Shown: one piece after another, positions 16,525-24,937 of the stretch
Layout: the number at the start of each line of letters is the position of its first letter
How positions within the stretch are numbered: the stretch's first letter is position 1
Assembly (NCBI GenBank): GCA_037446555.1
Contig: JBBIIK010000008.1
Coordinates: forward strand, 32,249 to 96,248
Length of the DNA: 64,000 nucleotides
From: JANWVO01 sp037446555
GTDB lineage: Bacteria > Acidobacteriota > Terriglobia > Bryobacterales > Bryobacteraceae
Reading direction: 5' to 3'
Program-made: the position numbers and the translations under genes
Notes under the pieces: model-generated
What the model saw: only the letters and a program-made list of their open reading frames with translations
Told to the model about the DNA's origin: nothing
Databases searched by the model: none

Positions 16525-18843
16525 TCAGCCCGAATCACGGATCACCTCCACGCCCTGGGGCGCTTTCACATCAATCCGGTAACGCGCACCGTCTCGTTCC
16601 ACCCGCACCTCGATCAGTCCCTTGGGATGCGGCACCACGCCGGCGACCCGCTGCAATGGTCCCAGGTGCGGCTTGACGATCACTTTCGACCACCCGGGTG
16701 CCGCTGAGTCGACTCCCAGCACGGTTCGGAAGAACTCGATGTTCGGGCTCGCGCCCCATGCGTGGCAGTCCGAGCGCGTGTAAGGGTTGTCGGTTTCCGC
16801 CCACGTAGTGAGTCCTTCCTTGAGCATGAACTCCCAAGTCGCCAGGCGGCTGAGATAACGATCGCCCAGCCCGGCGGCGGCCATGGCGCGATCGAAGTGG
16901 TACCGGAAATAGACGGAACATTTGGCCAGTTCCTGAGGCGGCTCGACGCGCAGCATCAGCTCCCGCGCCTCCTGTTGCGATGACGGCAATCCGGCGAGCA
17001 CGGCAAGCGCGTTCGAATGCTGCGAGAAATGGCGGTGGGCGAGGTCCTCGCTGTAAAGACGCCGTTCCGGGCTCCAGAACTGCTGAACTAACTTCGCCAG
17101 CCGCTGCGCCTGCCCGCGGCAGCGCTCCGCCAGCGCCGCAATGCCCAGTGCCTCTTCCAGGCCTGCGGCGTATTGCAGCGCCAGCAGAAGTTGCATATGG
17201 ATGGAAGCGGGCATGACGTCCGGCTCTGACGGCGGGCGCCCGCCCTGCCATCCTTCCACCCAGTCGACGTAGTTCCACCAGGGCATGGGGCCTAGCAGCC
17301 CGTCAGGGCGGAGGTAGCGCTCATAGAAGCCCAGCACGGCGCGCACGCCGCCCAGCATTTCTTTCACAAAGCCCGGATCATCCACGTAGCGCCAGTAGTC
17401 GTGCACCATGCCGATCCACCAGAGCGAGAACGGCGGGATGTACTGCTGCAGCGTGCTGGGCGCGCGCGAGTAAGTGGCGCCTTCGTGCGTGCGCGAGGCG
17501 TCGATCTGTTCGATGGCGTTCCGCATCAGCCTTGCATCGCCGGTCATGTAGACGGAGACCAGCGCCTGGATGCGCGTGTCGCCGACATACTGGAGCTGCT
17601 CGTAATAGGGGCAGTCCATGTAGGTCTCATGGGCGCACAGCCGCGCCGTGCGCCAGCCGGTTTCGAGGATCCTCTGATGCAGCGGATCGCCGGAATCGAA
17701 CCGCGCTTTCACGGTGAACGGATACCCGGTGGCCGTGCCGCGGACGTCATGGATCGTCAAAGGCTGGTCCGCGGTTTCGATGTCGATCCGCACATAGCGG
17801 TAGGTGCGCCAGAACAGGGGCCTCCACAAGCGCCGCGCGCCGTCCGGCAGAAGCGTGTCGCCGTAGCCGATGAACTCCTTGCCTTCGATCTCGTCCCGGT
17901 GGCCCTTCATGCGGCGCGGCTTGAGCTGCTGCCACAGCGCCTCGGCATAGCGCATGGAGAGAGATGCGCCCGCGCCGCCTTCGATCTCGATTTCAGGAAA
18001 CGCGCAGCTCAGGCATCCCTGATCGAGCAGCAGCCACGCCTTCGTGCGCGGCGGCACGATGAGCGGCACAGGGCGCATAGGGAAACCTTCCGGCAGAGCT
18101 GCCAGCCCCTCGGATTTGCGCAGGCGGGAGAACCGCTCCGGGCGTTCTTCCATCAGGGGGATGGACCGTGGAACGAGCATCCAGCGCGTGGGGGCGTCGC
18201 GCTGCCAGCGGGAAGAAGCGACAAGCCCAGGGCGGGCTTCCGGCCAGCCCGCGTCGTCAAAGTCGGGCTGCTTCCAGCCCCAGGGATGGCGTGCGGCGTC
18301 AAACCGTTCCATCGGGCCGATGGCGTAGTAGCCCGTGGGCTGATAGGTCGGCACGGGAATGGGACTATAGGCGGGGTCTTTCAGGCAGCGCCAGCCGGCC
18401 CCGGTGTTGAACGCAGCGTGATCGGTGTCCGCCGCCTGTAGCAGGAAGCCGGTGCGGTGCGACCACTGCGCGACGGCGGCATGAGGCCCGTCGTTCCAAA
18501 CCGTGGCCGCCAGCACGTTCTTCCCTGCCCTCAGGAACGGCGCGATGTCGATGGTCTCGTAACGCCAGTGATGGAGGTCGCCGCGCGCCGGGCCCCACAC
18601 GGCGCGCATTCCGTTGACGAACAGCTCATAGCGGCTGTCGGCGGTGACGTGGATCAGGCATTTCTGCGGCTTCGAGGCCAACTCCACGGCGCGGCGGAAA
18701 TGATAGACCCCGTAGCCTTGCAGGTTCTCTTCCCCCACGGGGTGGATCCAGCGTGCGGTCCAATTTTGGCGGGTCAGGTCGATCTCGACGGCCCTTGCCA
18801 GGCCCAGGGCTGCCGTCTGGAGAAGGAACGTGCGGCGCTGCAT
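16525..18843 (-). CDS. GH78 alpha-L-rhamnosidase-like glycoside hydrolase
   Basis: A 772-residue secreted enzyme of the bacterial rhamnosidase family, which removes terminal alpha-L-rhamnose from plant or bacterial glycans. An N-terminal RRTFLLQTAALGLA segment looks like a Tat-type or lipoprotein-like signal. Carbohydrate-binding beta domains occupy about 20-330. The (alpha/alpha)6 catalytic barrel follows with ETYMDCPYYEQLQYVGDTR, the usual acid-rich motif region, and WAETDNPYTRSDCHAWGASP near the C-terminus, then a final beta domain. An in-frame upstream extension of over 230 codons is low-complexity and overlaps the next gene, so it was rejected. It lies 29 bases after the isomerase gene. 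Confidence 0.88.
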   Translation of the reverse strand: MQRRTFLLQTAALGLARAVEIDLTRQNWTARWIHPVGEENLQGYGVYHFRRAVELASKPQKCLIHVTADSRYELFVNGMRAVWGPARGDLHHWRYETIDIAPFLRAGKNVLAATVWNDGPHAAVAQWSHRTGFLLQAADTDHAAFNTGAGWRCLKDPAYSPIPVPTYQPTGYYAIGPMERFDAARHPWGWKQPDFDDAGWPEARPGLVASSRWQRDAPTRWMLVPRSIPLMEERPERFSRLRKSEGLAALPEGFPMRPVPLIVPPRTKAWLLLDQGCLSCAFPEIEIEGGAGASLSMRYAEALWQQLKPRRMKGHRDEIEGKEFIGYGDTLLPDGARRLWRPLFWRTYRYVRIDIETADQPLTIHDVRGTATGYPFTVKARFDSGDPLHQRILETGWRTARLCAHETYMDCPYYEQLQYVGDTRIQALVSVYMTGDARLMRNAIEQIDASRTHEGATYSRAPSTLQQYIPPFSLWWIGMVHDYWRYVDDPGFVKEMLGGVRAVLGFYERYLRPDGLLGPMPWWNYVDWVEGWQGGRPPSEPDVMPASIHMQLLLALQYAAGLEEALGIAALAERCRGQAQRLAKLVQQFWSPERRLYSEDLAHRHFSQHSNALAVLAGLPSSQQEARELMLRVEPPQELAKCSVYFRYHFDRAMAAAGLGDRYLSRLATWEFMLKEGLTTWAETDNPYTRSDCHAWGASPNIEFFRTVLGVDSAAPGWSKVIVKPHLGPLQRVAGVVPHPKGLIEVRVERDGARYRIDVKAPQGVEVIRDSG

Positions 18844-18872
18844 GCAAGGCAGTATATCGCCGCCCGCCTTGC

Positions 18873-19697
18873 CTACTTCAGCAGCCGCCGCAGCCACGCC
18901 ACGTTGCGCCTGAGATCCTCTTCCTTGTTGCGCGACGGCGCGCCGGTTTCCAGCACCAGCCACCCTCGCCACCCGGTCTCGTCGAGCACTCTCACAGCGC
19001 CGGCGACGTCGACGGGCCCCTCGCCCAGGTAGCCTTTGTCTTTCACATGCACCTGACAGATGCGCTTCCGCCCGAGCAGCCGCAGTTCGGCCAGGGGATC
19101 GACATGATACAGGTTGGTGGCGTTGCCGATGTCGTAATAGATCTGAAGCGCCGGCGACGCCACCTGATCGAGGATGCGCAAGTCGTCCTCGGCGCGGATC
19201 GTGTTCTCGAAGCCAAGAATGACTCGCGCGCGCTCGGCCTCCCGCGCCAGCTCTTTCAGCGGACCCACCACCGCGTCCATCTCCTCGCGCGTCTCCAGCG
19301 CGCACTTGCCAAAGAAGACCAGCATCAGGATGCGCGCATCGAGCTTGCGCGTGATGTCGATGCCTTCCACAGCCCACCGCACCGCCTCGCGGTCGTTCTT
19401 CAGACAATGGGCGTGCAGGATGTCGATGTAGGTGGAGACGATGGGGATGCGGTGCAGCTTCGAGGCGGCGAGAAAGGCGCGCTGGCGTTCCGGCGCCGCC
19501 ATGACCATACGTCCGGCGGTGGTCTGACGGCCCAGAGTCACCTGGATGCCCTCGCATCCGGCGCGCGCGGCTGCCGCGACAGACTCCGGATCGGAAGGAC
19601 CAAGCGCCACCCCATCCATCACGCCGATGCGCAGGTTCGTTCCGCGAGCCAGCGCGGCGGCGGGCGCAGCCAGAACAGCGCGTCTCGTGATTTCCAT
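18873..19697 (-). CDS. sugar phosphate isomerase/epimerase-like TIM barrel (AP endonuclease 2 family)
   Basis: A 274-residue protein. The N-terminus TRRAVLAAPAAALA resembles a Tat signal. The rest fits the xylose-isomerase-like barrel: a Glu in LGFENTIR, Asp in YYDIGNATN, His in QVHVKDKGY and a final Glu in LVLETGAP, the usual metal-binding set (Glu, Asp, His, Glu). Such proteins isomerise or epimerise small sugars; the exact substrate cannot be read from sequence. It lies between the rhamnosidase and DUF5060 genes, 13 and 29 bases away, so a role in handling released sugars is inferred. A secreted isomerase is unusual, but similar Tat-exported members are common in Acidobacteriota and Planctomycetes. 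Confidence 0.82.
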   Translation of the reverse strand: MEITRRAVLAAPAAALARGTNLRIGVMDGVALGPSDPESVAAAARAGCEGIQVTLGRQTTAGRMVMAAPERQRAFLAASKLHRIPIVSTYIDILHAHCLKNDREAVRWAVEGIDITRKLDARILMLVFFGKCALETREEMDAVVGPLKELAREAERARVILGFENTIRAEDDLRILDQVASPALQIYYDIGNATNLYHVDPLAELRLLGRKRICQVHVKDKGYLGEGPVDVAGAVRVLDETGWRGWLVLETGAPSRNKEEDLRRNVAWLRRLLK

Positions 19698-19710
19698 GTC
19701 CGTCGTCAGG

Positions 19711-21513
19711 CTAACGCTTGCGGCGGATCAGCGCCACCCAGTCGCGCGAACGCTCCGCGGGCGGCAATCCCAGCCAGCGGCGCCCCTTGCCGCCGCTGAG
19801 TTCGCGCACGTCCCCCTGCGTCAGTTCGCCGCCGGTGCGCGGGTTGAACCAGTGCACGGTGTACTCGCCTTCGGGCAGTGCGATCTGCGCCGAGCCGCCC
19901 CGCGGAAACTGGATGGCATAGATCTCGCCGGTCTTGGCGAGGATGCGCATCGGCGAACCTTCGGCGACGCGAAAAGGCGGCACGACAGGCTCCATCTCAT
20001 GAAACGGAAGGTAGCGGTGGAAGAAGTCCAGCGCGATGCGCGTCTGCTCCCACATCCGCTCGCGGGAGCGCCAGTCCTCGCAGTTCAAATCCATGTGCGG
20101 GAAGCGGTAGCCGAAATACCACTCGACGCCCGAACCGCCGCCCATGAGGTTCCCCCACAGGGCGTCAATGCGCGGGATGTCGTGATCCGGATCCTCGCTG
20201 TCGGGCAAGACGCCCATGTCGGCGGGGGACTGCTCGTCGTGGAAGACCGCCCATTTGCGCCCCGCCTCGGCGCTGCGCCGCCGCAGCTCGACGGTTTCCT
20301 CGTGATAAAACGCCATGTCCGACTGAACGGAACTCGCCTCGAAATGGGGATCGCCCAGAATGCCGTTGTAGAAACGCCGGGCGGCGTTCAGGTGCGTGTG
20401 CACGGCGATCGGGTGATCGTAGGGATCAAGCTCGCGAATCCACGCGGCGATGGCTTTGCGGTCGGGATCGGGCGTGTTGTTCTCCTCTCCGAGATTCCAC
20501 AGGAGCGCCGGATGATGGGCGAAGCGCGCCACGAGCTCGCGCAGGTAGAGCTTGCGGACGTCGTTCAACCCCGGGCTCCCGCCGAGCTTGCGGTCGTTCT
20601 CCGTCTCCTGCGTGACCACGTGAAGCATCAGGCCGAGCCGGTCCATGTGGGAGAAGACGACCTCCCACTGATCGAGCTTGCTGACATCGAAGCGGTCGCG
20701 GACTTCCGGCGAAGTCCACGGCCAGACGTCTTTTCCGTCACCGCCATCGATGTTGTAGGTGAGGAAATAGACGCTGTTCATGCCCTTGGACGCCAGATAA
20801 TTCAAGGCTCCAATGATTCCCTTGCCCCTGGTTTTCTGCCAGACGGGATCGCCAGGCCGCCAGTCCTTGACATGCGGCTCATAGCGGTGCAGAAAAGGCT
20901 TGCCCGTAGTGTTCTCCCCCTCGTTGAAGCGCGCGTCGAGGTCCTGCGTGCCGTCGAACTCGAAATAGGCGAGGAAATTTTCCGGACTGTCGGCGCCGCC
21001 CTTCAGAAAATATTCTCCGCTTCCCCTGAATTTCAGATAAAACTGGCCGGCATATTCCAGCAGCCCGCGGCCGCGGAAGTCCGGGGTCTTCTTGTCCGTG
21101 GGCCCGATGACGAAACGCCCCTGCGCGCCGTCGAAGCCGGCAGCCTCGCCCGCATCCGGACGGGGATCGACAGCGATCCATGGCCCCCGGCGGAAGGAGG
21201 CGCGGAAAGTCCATTCGCCCTCGGCATCGGGCAGGAAGCGCGCCTGCCAGACGCGCCCGCGGGCGGCCGAGGTCTCCGCCGCGTTCCCATCCGCCGCATA
21301 GAAGCCGGGCACGCGAACGACGCGGCCGCTTGCGGCATGGCGGAACTCGACGGTCAGACGGTGGTCAGCAAATGGATTGGGCGTGGCGTCCTCTCCGGTT
21401 TCCGGGCCTTCGAACGACACAGCGACCCGGTGCCAGACCTTCAGCTCGCCCTCCACGCGCTGCGCTGAGAGCAGAGCCGGAAAGAGAGCCATCAGTAGCA
21501 GTGTGCGCGGCAT
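19711..21513 (-). CDS. DUF5060 glycoside hydrolase with C-terminal collagen-binding-like domain
   Basis: A 600-residue secreted protein (signal peptide MPRTLLLMALFPALLSA). Residues about 20-130 are the DUF5060 beta-sandwich. A TIM barrel follows, in which LLWNLGEENN supplies the likely acid/base Glu and WAVFHDEQSP a second acidic residue at the position of a nucleophile. The last 90 residues fit the putative collagen-binding domain found at the end of such enzymes (EGEYTVHWFNPRTGG). Members act on plant or animal polysaccharides; the substrate is not known. It is part of a minus-strand carbohydrate block with the rhamnosidase and the barrel isomerase. Confidence 0.8.
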   Translation of the reverse strand: MPRTLLLMALFPALLSAQRVEGELKVWHRVAVSFEGPETGEDATPNPFADHRLTVEFRHAASGRVVRVPGFYAADGNAAETSAARGRVWQARFLPDAEGEWTFRASFRRGPWIAVDPRPDAGEAAGFDGAQGRFVIGPTDKKTPDFRGRGLLEYAGQFYLKFRGSGEYFLKGGADSPENFLAYFEFDGTQDLDARFNEGENTTGKPFLHRYEPHVKDWRPGDPVWQKTRGKGIIGALNYLASKGMNSVYFLTYNIDGGDGKDVWPWTSPEVRDRFDVSKLDQWEVVFSHMDRLGLMLHVVTQETENDRKLGGSPGLNDVRKLYLRELVARFAHHPALLWNLGEENNTPDPDRKAIAAWIRELDPYDHPIAVHTHLNAARRFYNGILGDPHFEASSVQSDMAFYHEETVELRRRSAEAGRKWAVFHDEQSPADMGVLPDSEDPDHDIPRIDALWGNLMGGGSGVEWYFGYRFPHMDLNCEDWRSRERMWEQTRIALDFFHRYLPFHEMEPVVPPFRVAEGSPMRILAKTGEIYAIQFPRGGSAQIALPEGEYTVHWFNPRTGGELTQGDVRELSGGKGRRWLGLPPAERSRDWVALIRRKR

Positions 21514-21578
21514 GAAATTCTCCCTTCCCCTGTAGGACCCTCCATGCTATCGCGCCTGCATCCGAGGGGTCACGATCT

Positions 21579-22682
21579 TCAAGGCGTGAGCTCGAACTCG
21601 AACGGGACGACGAGAGGCGCGCCCGTCTCGGTGACCGTCGTATTGGAGGCTTCCAGCCGGATCATGACGCGCCCGGGCGTCTTTGGCACGTCGCGGCGCA
21701 GGCGGATCTGCACCACAGTGGTCGACCGCGCCGGAACCACGGTGGGCAGCACCTCCATCCATGCGGGCGCCTCAACCGGCTTCAGTTCGAACGCGATGGC
21801 CGAATCGTTGCGCAGCGGCAGCCCGTTGTACCAAAAGCCCGGAGTGAACCGCACCTGTTGCGGCGCCTGGAGGTACGAACGCACGAGCGTCTCCAGCCAC
21901 TCGCGCTTTCCAATGAGCCGGCGCGCTCCGTCCCACGCCACCGTGCGCCCTGCGTGAAGCGCTTCCCGCAGGCCTTCCACGCTGCGCTCGCGCACGAGCA
22001 CCAGATTCAGCGTGCGCGCATCCTCCGGCAGCGAGGCGTTGTGGATGTCGGAGTTGCCCATCACTGTGAGCCCGTACTGGCCGATCCACTGGCGCGCCTC
22101 CTCGTAATATGTGGGCCCATTGAGCAGCTCGATGCCCTGAAAGAGCTTGTCGGAATACGCCGTCGCGATCACCGGCCACCAATCGGCGCGCCCCTTCCAC
22201 CCCGGATGATTCCAGAAGGAGAAGGCCCCCTGCTTCCTGGCCTCGGCCAGCGCCGCCAGCAGCTCCTTGCCTCGGAACGCGTTGTGGTCGCGCACGAAGA
22301 GGGCGTTGAAATGAATGTCGCCCTTGGTGATCTCGACACCCGGCACGATGAGCAGCCCGAGACCCTCGGCAACCGGCCGCGCGATCTCGTAAGGACGCGA
22401 AAGATCCATGCTCACGTCCTTCTCGTTGGGGCGGTAGTCGTCATGATCCGTGATGGCAAGGGCGTCGAGGTCCTCGCGCCAGGCTTCCATAACGCGCGTC
22501 GTGGGCCACACCTGCCCGTCGGAGAACACGGTGTGCATATGAAGATCCGCCTTCACCACGAAGTACTCGCCCGCCTTCGGCATGGGACGGTGCCGGCGGA
22601 CCATCTCCTGCTGGGCGTGGAGAGCGGGCAGCACCGCGAGAACCGCGGCGGTGAACGGAAGCAAAGTACGAATCCGGAACAT
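21579..22682 (-). CDS. secreted PHP-domain metal-dependent phosphoesterase
   Basis: A 367-residue protein with a signal peptide ending near LHAQQ. The PHP metal-binding motifs are in order: DLHMHTVFSDG, ITDHDDY, a Glu in VPGVEITKG, HNAF and WNHPGW, and GNSDIHN near the barrel end. This fold hydrolyses phosphate esters using a trinuclear metal site. The C-terminal 100 residues form a separate beta domain (TTVVQIRLRRDVPKTPGRV). Exported PHP proteins are common in Acidobacteriota and Planctomycetes, but their substrates are unknown. It is divergent from the Gfo/Idh/MocA gene across a 103-base gap. Confidence 0.82.
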   Translation of the reverse strand: MFRIRTLLPFTAAVLAVLPALHAQQEMVRRHRPMPKAGEYFVVKADLHMHTVFSDGQVWPTTRVMEAWREDLDALAITDHDDYRPNEKDVSMDLSRPYEIARPVAEGLGLLIVPGVEITKGDIHFNALFVRDHNAFRGKELLAALAEARKQGAFSFWNHPGWKGRADWWPVIATAYSDKLFQGIELLNGPTYYEEARQWIGQYGLTVMGNSDIHNASLPEDARTLNLVLVRERSVEGLREALHAGRTVAWDGARRLIGKREWLETLVRSYLQAPQQVRFTPGFWYNGLPLRNDSAIAFELKPVEAPAWMEVLPTVVPARSTTVVQIRLRRDVPKTPGRVMIRLEASNTTVTETGAPLVVPFEFELTP

Positions 22683-22785
22683 ACTCCATCCATATCATCC
22701 GCAGGTGACGGCTGCGTGAAACACAGCGCGGCGCGCCCGCGGCCGCTGATATCCTAAGGGGTTCACCCCGAACGAGGAGGTTCTT

Positions 22786-23808
22786 ATGCTGCGTGTCGGC
22801 ATCATCGGAACGGGCGCCATCAGCCACAAGCACGCCCAGGCTTACGCCAACATCGGCTACAAGGTCACCGTCTGCACGGACATCTCGCGCGAGGCGGGCG
22901 AGAAGTTCGCCGCGCAATACGGTTGCCAGTATGTTCCCACGTATGAAGAGCTGTGCAGCCACCCGGACGTCGATTTCGTCGACGTCTGCACGTTTCCGGA
23001 CTTCCGGCTCCAGCCGCTGGAGATCGCCGCGAAGCACGGCAAGGCGGTACAGGTCCAGAAGCCGGTCTCGACCAACCTTGAAACGGCGCGCAAGATGATC
23101 GAAACCGCCCGCCAGGCGGGCATCGTGCTCGGCGTCGTCAGCCAGCACCGCTTCGACGACTCGACGATCTTCGTGAAGCAGGCGATCGCCCGGGGCAGGC
23201 TGGGGCGCATCCTGCAAGCTGACGCCTATGTGAAGTGGTGGCGCAGTGAAGCCTACTATTCCCGCCCGATCAAGGGCAGCTGGGCGGTCGAGGGCGGCGG
23301 CGCGCTGATCAACCAGGCGGTGCACCAGGTGGACGTGCTGAATTACCTCACCGGCGGCGTCGACGAGGTGTTCGGCTACTGGCAGCTGGGAGCGCGGCAC
23401 AAGATCGAGAGCGAGGACGTGATCTGCGCGGTGATGAAACACACCAGCGGCGCCACGGGCGTGATCCAGAGTTCGACGGCGTTCTGGCCGGGCTATCCCG
23501 AGCGGATCGAGATTCACGGCACCCGGGGCACCTGCGTGTTCACGGGCGACAAGCTGACCACCTGGGACGTGGAGAACGACCAGGGCGAGCCGGCGCCGGT
23601 CGAGAAGCAGGTGATGAGCGGCGCCAGCGACCCCATGGCCATTCCTCTCACTCCGTTCGAGCGGCAGTTCCTGGACTTCGGCAGTGCGGTGAAGAACCGC
23701 ACGCAGCCGCTCGTTTCCGGCGAGGAAGGGCTGAAGGCGCTGGAGATCGTGCTGGGTATCTATGAGAGTTGCCGCAGCGGGCGCCCGGTGCGGCTGGCGG
23801 GCGCATGA
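22786..23808 (+). CDS. Gfo/Idh/MocA-family oxidoreductase
   Basis: A 340-residue NAD(P)-dependent sugar or polyol oxidoreductase. The Rossmann domain starts with VGIIGTGAISHKHAQAY; the conserved QKPVSTN lysine/proline motif lies near residue 100; and the C-terminal substrate domain has GGGALINQAVHQVDVLNYL with the usual His. The family oxidises inositols, UDP-sugars and other hexoses; the substrate is not predictable here, although the neighbouring glycosidases suggest a sugar. AGGAGG lies six bases before the ATG. The stop overlaps the start of thrB (ATGA), an unexpected coupling. Confidence 0.88.
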   Translation: MLRVGIIGTGAISHKHAQAYANIGYKVTVCTDISREAGEKFAAQYGCQYVPTYEELCSHPDVDFVDVCTFPDFRLQPLEIAAKHGKAVQVQKPVSTNLETARKMIETARQAGIVLGVVSQHRFDDSTIFVKQAIARGRLGRILQADAYVKWWRSEAYYSRPIKGSWAVEGGGALINQAVHQVDVLNYLTGGVDEVFGYWQLGARHKIESEDVICAVMKHTSGATGVIQSSTAFWPGYPERIEIHGTRGTCVFTGDKLTTWDVENDQGEPAPVEKQVMSGASDPMAIPLTPFERQFLDFGSAVKNRTQPLVSGEEGLKALEIVLGIYESCRSGRPVRLAGA

Positions 23809-24710
23809 GCTGGACCGAAGTCCGCGTCCCGGCCACCAGCGCCAATCTGGGGCCCGGCTTCGACGCGCTGGGCATGGCGCTGAGCATTTATCTGGAGTGT
23901 CGCTTCCGGCCCTCGGAGACGCTGAAGATCCGCGCCTCCGGGCGCGACGCGGAGCTGATCAGCACTGCCGAGGACAATCTGATCTGGCAGACGGCGCTCC
24001 AGGTGGCGGGCCATCTGGGCCGCCCGATGCCCGCCATCGAGCTCGAGATCGTCAATGACATCCCCATCGGCAAGGGGCTCGGGTCATCGGCGGCGGCGCT
24101 GGTGGCGGGCGTGGTGATCGCCGACGAGATCCTTCAGCTCGAGTGGGACCGCCACAAAATTCTCGATGAGGCGGCCAGGATCGAGGGCCACCCGGACAAC
24201 GTGAGCGCCGCCGTGCTGGGCTCGATCGTTGCCAGCGCCATCGACAGCGAGGGCGTCACACGCGCCGTGCGCATGCAACTGCCCGCCCGCTACGGCGTCG
24301 CCATCGTCGTGCCGGATTTCGTCCTGCCGACTTCGGAAGCCCGGGCGGTGCTGCCCCGCAGCTATTCGCGCGAAGACGCGGTATTCAACATCCAGCGCTC
24401 TGCGCTGCTGATTGCGGCGATGCTGACCCAGACCACCGACGCTTTTCATGAAGCGCTGATGGACCGGCTGCACCAGCCCTACCGCGCACCGCTGGTGCCG
24501 GGCCTGGCCGAGATGCTCGAACTGCGAGAGCCCGGGCTGCTCGGCTGCGCGCTGTCGGGCGCAGGCCCGAGCGTGCTCGTGTTTTACGAACGCGGCCACG
24601 AAAGCGTCTGTGAGCGCATGTGCGAGATCTTCGCCCGCCACTGCCATTCCAGCCAGATCCTGCCCGCCCACATTCCCGATCACGGCTACGACCTGATGCA
24701 TGGGCTGTGA
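23805..24710 (+). CDS. thrB: homoserine kinase
   Basis: A 301-residue GHMP kinase. It starts VRVPATSANLGPGFDALGMA, which is specific to homoserine kinase; the phosphate loop is PIGKGLGSSAAALVAG; and the C-terminal LSGAGPSVLVF motif is present. It phosphorylates homoserine in threonine synthesis. An in-frame 12-codon upstream extension was rejected, because the ATG that overlaps the previous stop begins directly with MSWTEVRVPA. thrA and thrC are not adjacent, so it sits in an operon with the oxidoreductase rather than the threonine pathway. Confidence 0.95.
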   Translation: MSWTEVRVPATSANLGPGFDALGMALSIYLECRFRPSETLKIRASGRDAELISTAEDNLIWQTALQVAGHLGRPMPAIELEIVNDIPIGKGLGSSAAALVAGVVIADEILQLEWDRHKILDEAARIEGHPDNVSAAVLGSIVASAIDSEGVTRAVRMQLPARYGVAIVVPDFVLPTSEARAVLPRSYSREDAVFNIQRSALLIAAMLTQTTDAFHEALMDRLHQPYRAPLVPGLAEMLELREPGLLGCALSGAGPSVLVFYERGHESVCERMCEIFARHCHSSQILPAHIPDHGYDLMHGL

Positions 24711-24799
24711 GGCCTTCTCACGCCCGTCTCACCACACCCTGCCGGTGGGAGACCGGACGCCGAGAGATGCCGGCGATAAAGGGCTCCGGTTTCAACAAC

Positions 24800-24852
24800 A
24801 TACAGCATATTGAACTTTTCTCTTGACCAACCACAAGATATTGGGGTATTGT
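24800..24852 (+). promoter_or_regulatory. nrdJ promoter with tandem NrdR boxes
   Basis: A sigma70-type promoter is present: TTGACC (24823-24828) and TATTGT (24847-24852) with an 18-base spacer. Two NrdR-like boxes lie at 24800-24815 (core CAGCATATTG) and 24831-24846 (core CAAGATATTG), compared with consensus CwAtATaTwG (8/10 and 9/10 matches). Their centres are 31 bases apart, three helical turns, the arrangement known for cooperative NrdR repression. The second box fills the promoter spacer, so binding would block transcription of the ribonucleotide reductase. Confidence 0.7.
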
Positions 24853-24937
24853 TTCCATTGCCCCCTATTGACAGCCGGTTTCGGCCGGCCTTCCTCGCGG
24901 GGGTGTTCTTCGGAAAAATAGAATCAGGAGCAATCGG

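Noticed and set aside
16525..19557. Extended 1010-codon frame for the rhamnosidase
   Set aside because: The extra N-terminal part is low-complexity and covers the isomerase gene; the real start with a signal is at 18843.
24711..24937. Cobalamin riboswitch before the B12-dependent reductase
   Set aside because: No B12-box or fitting stem-loop pattern was found; the gap holds the NrdR-type promoter instead.
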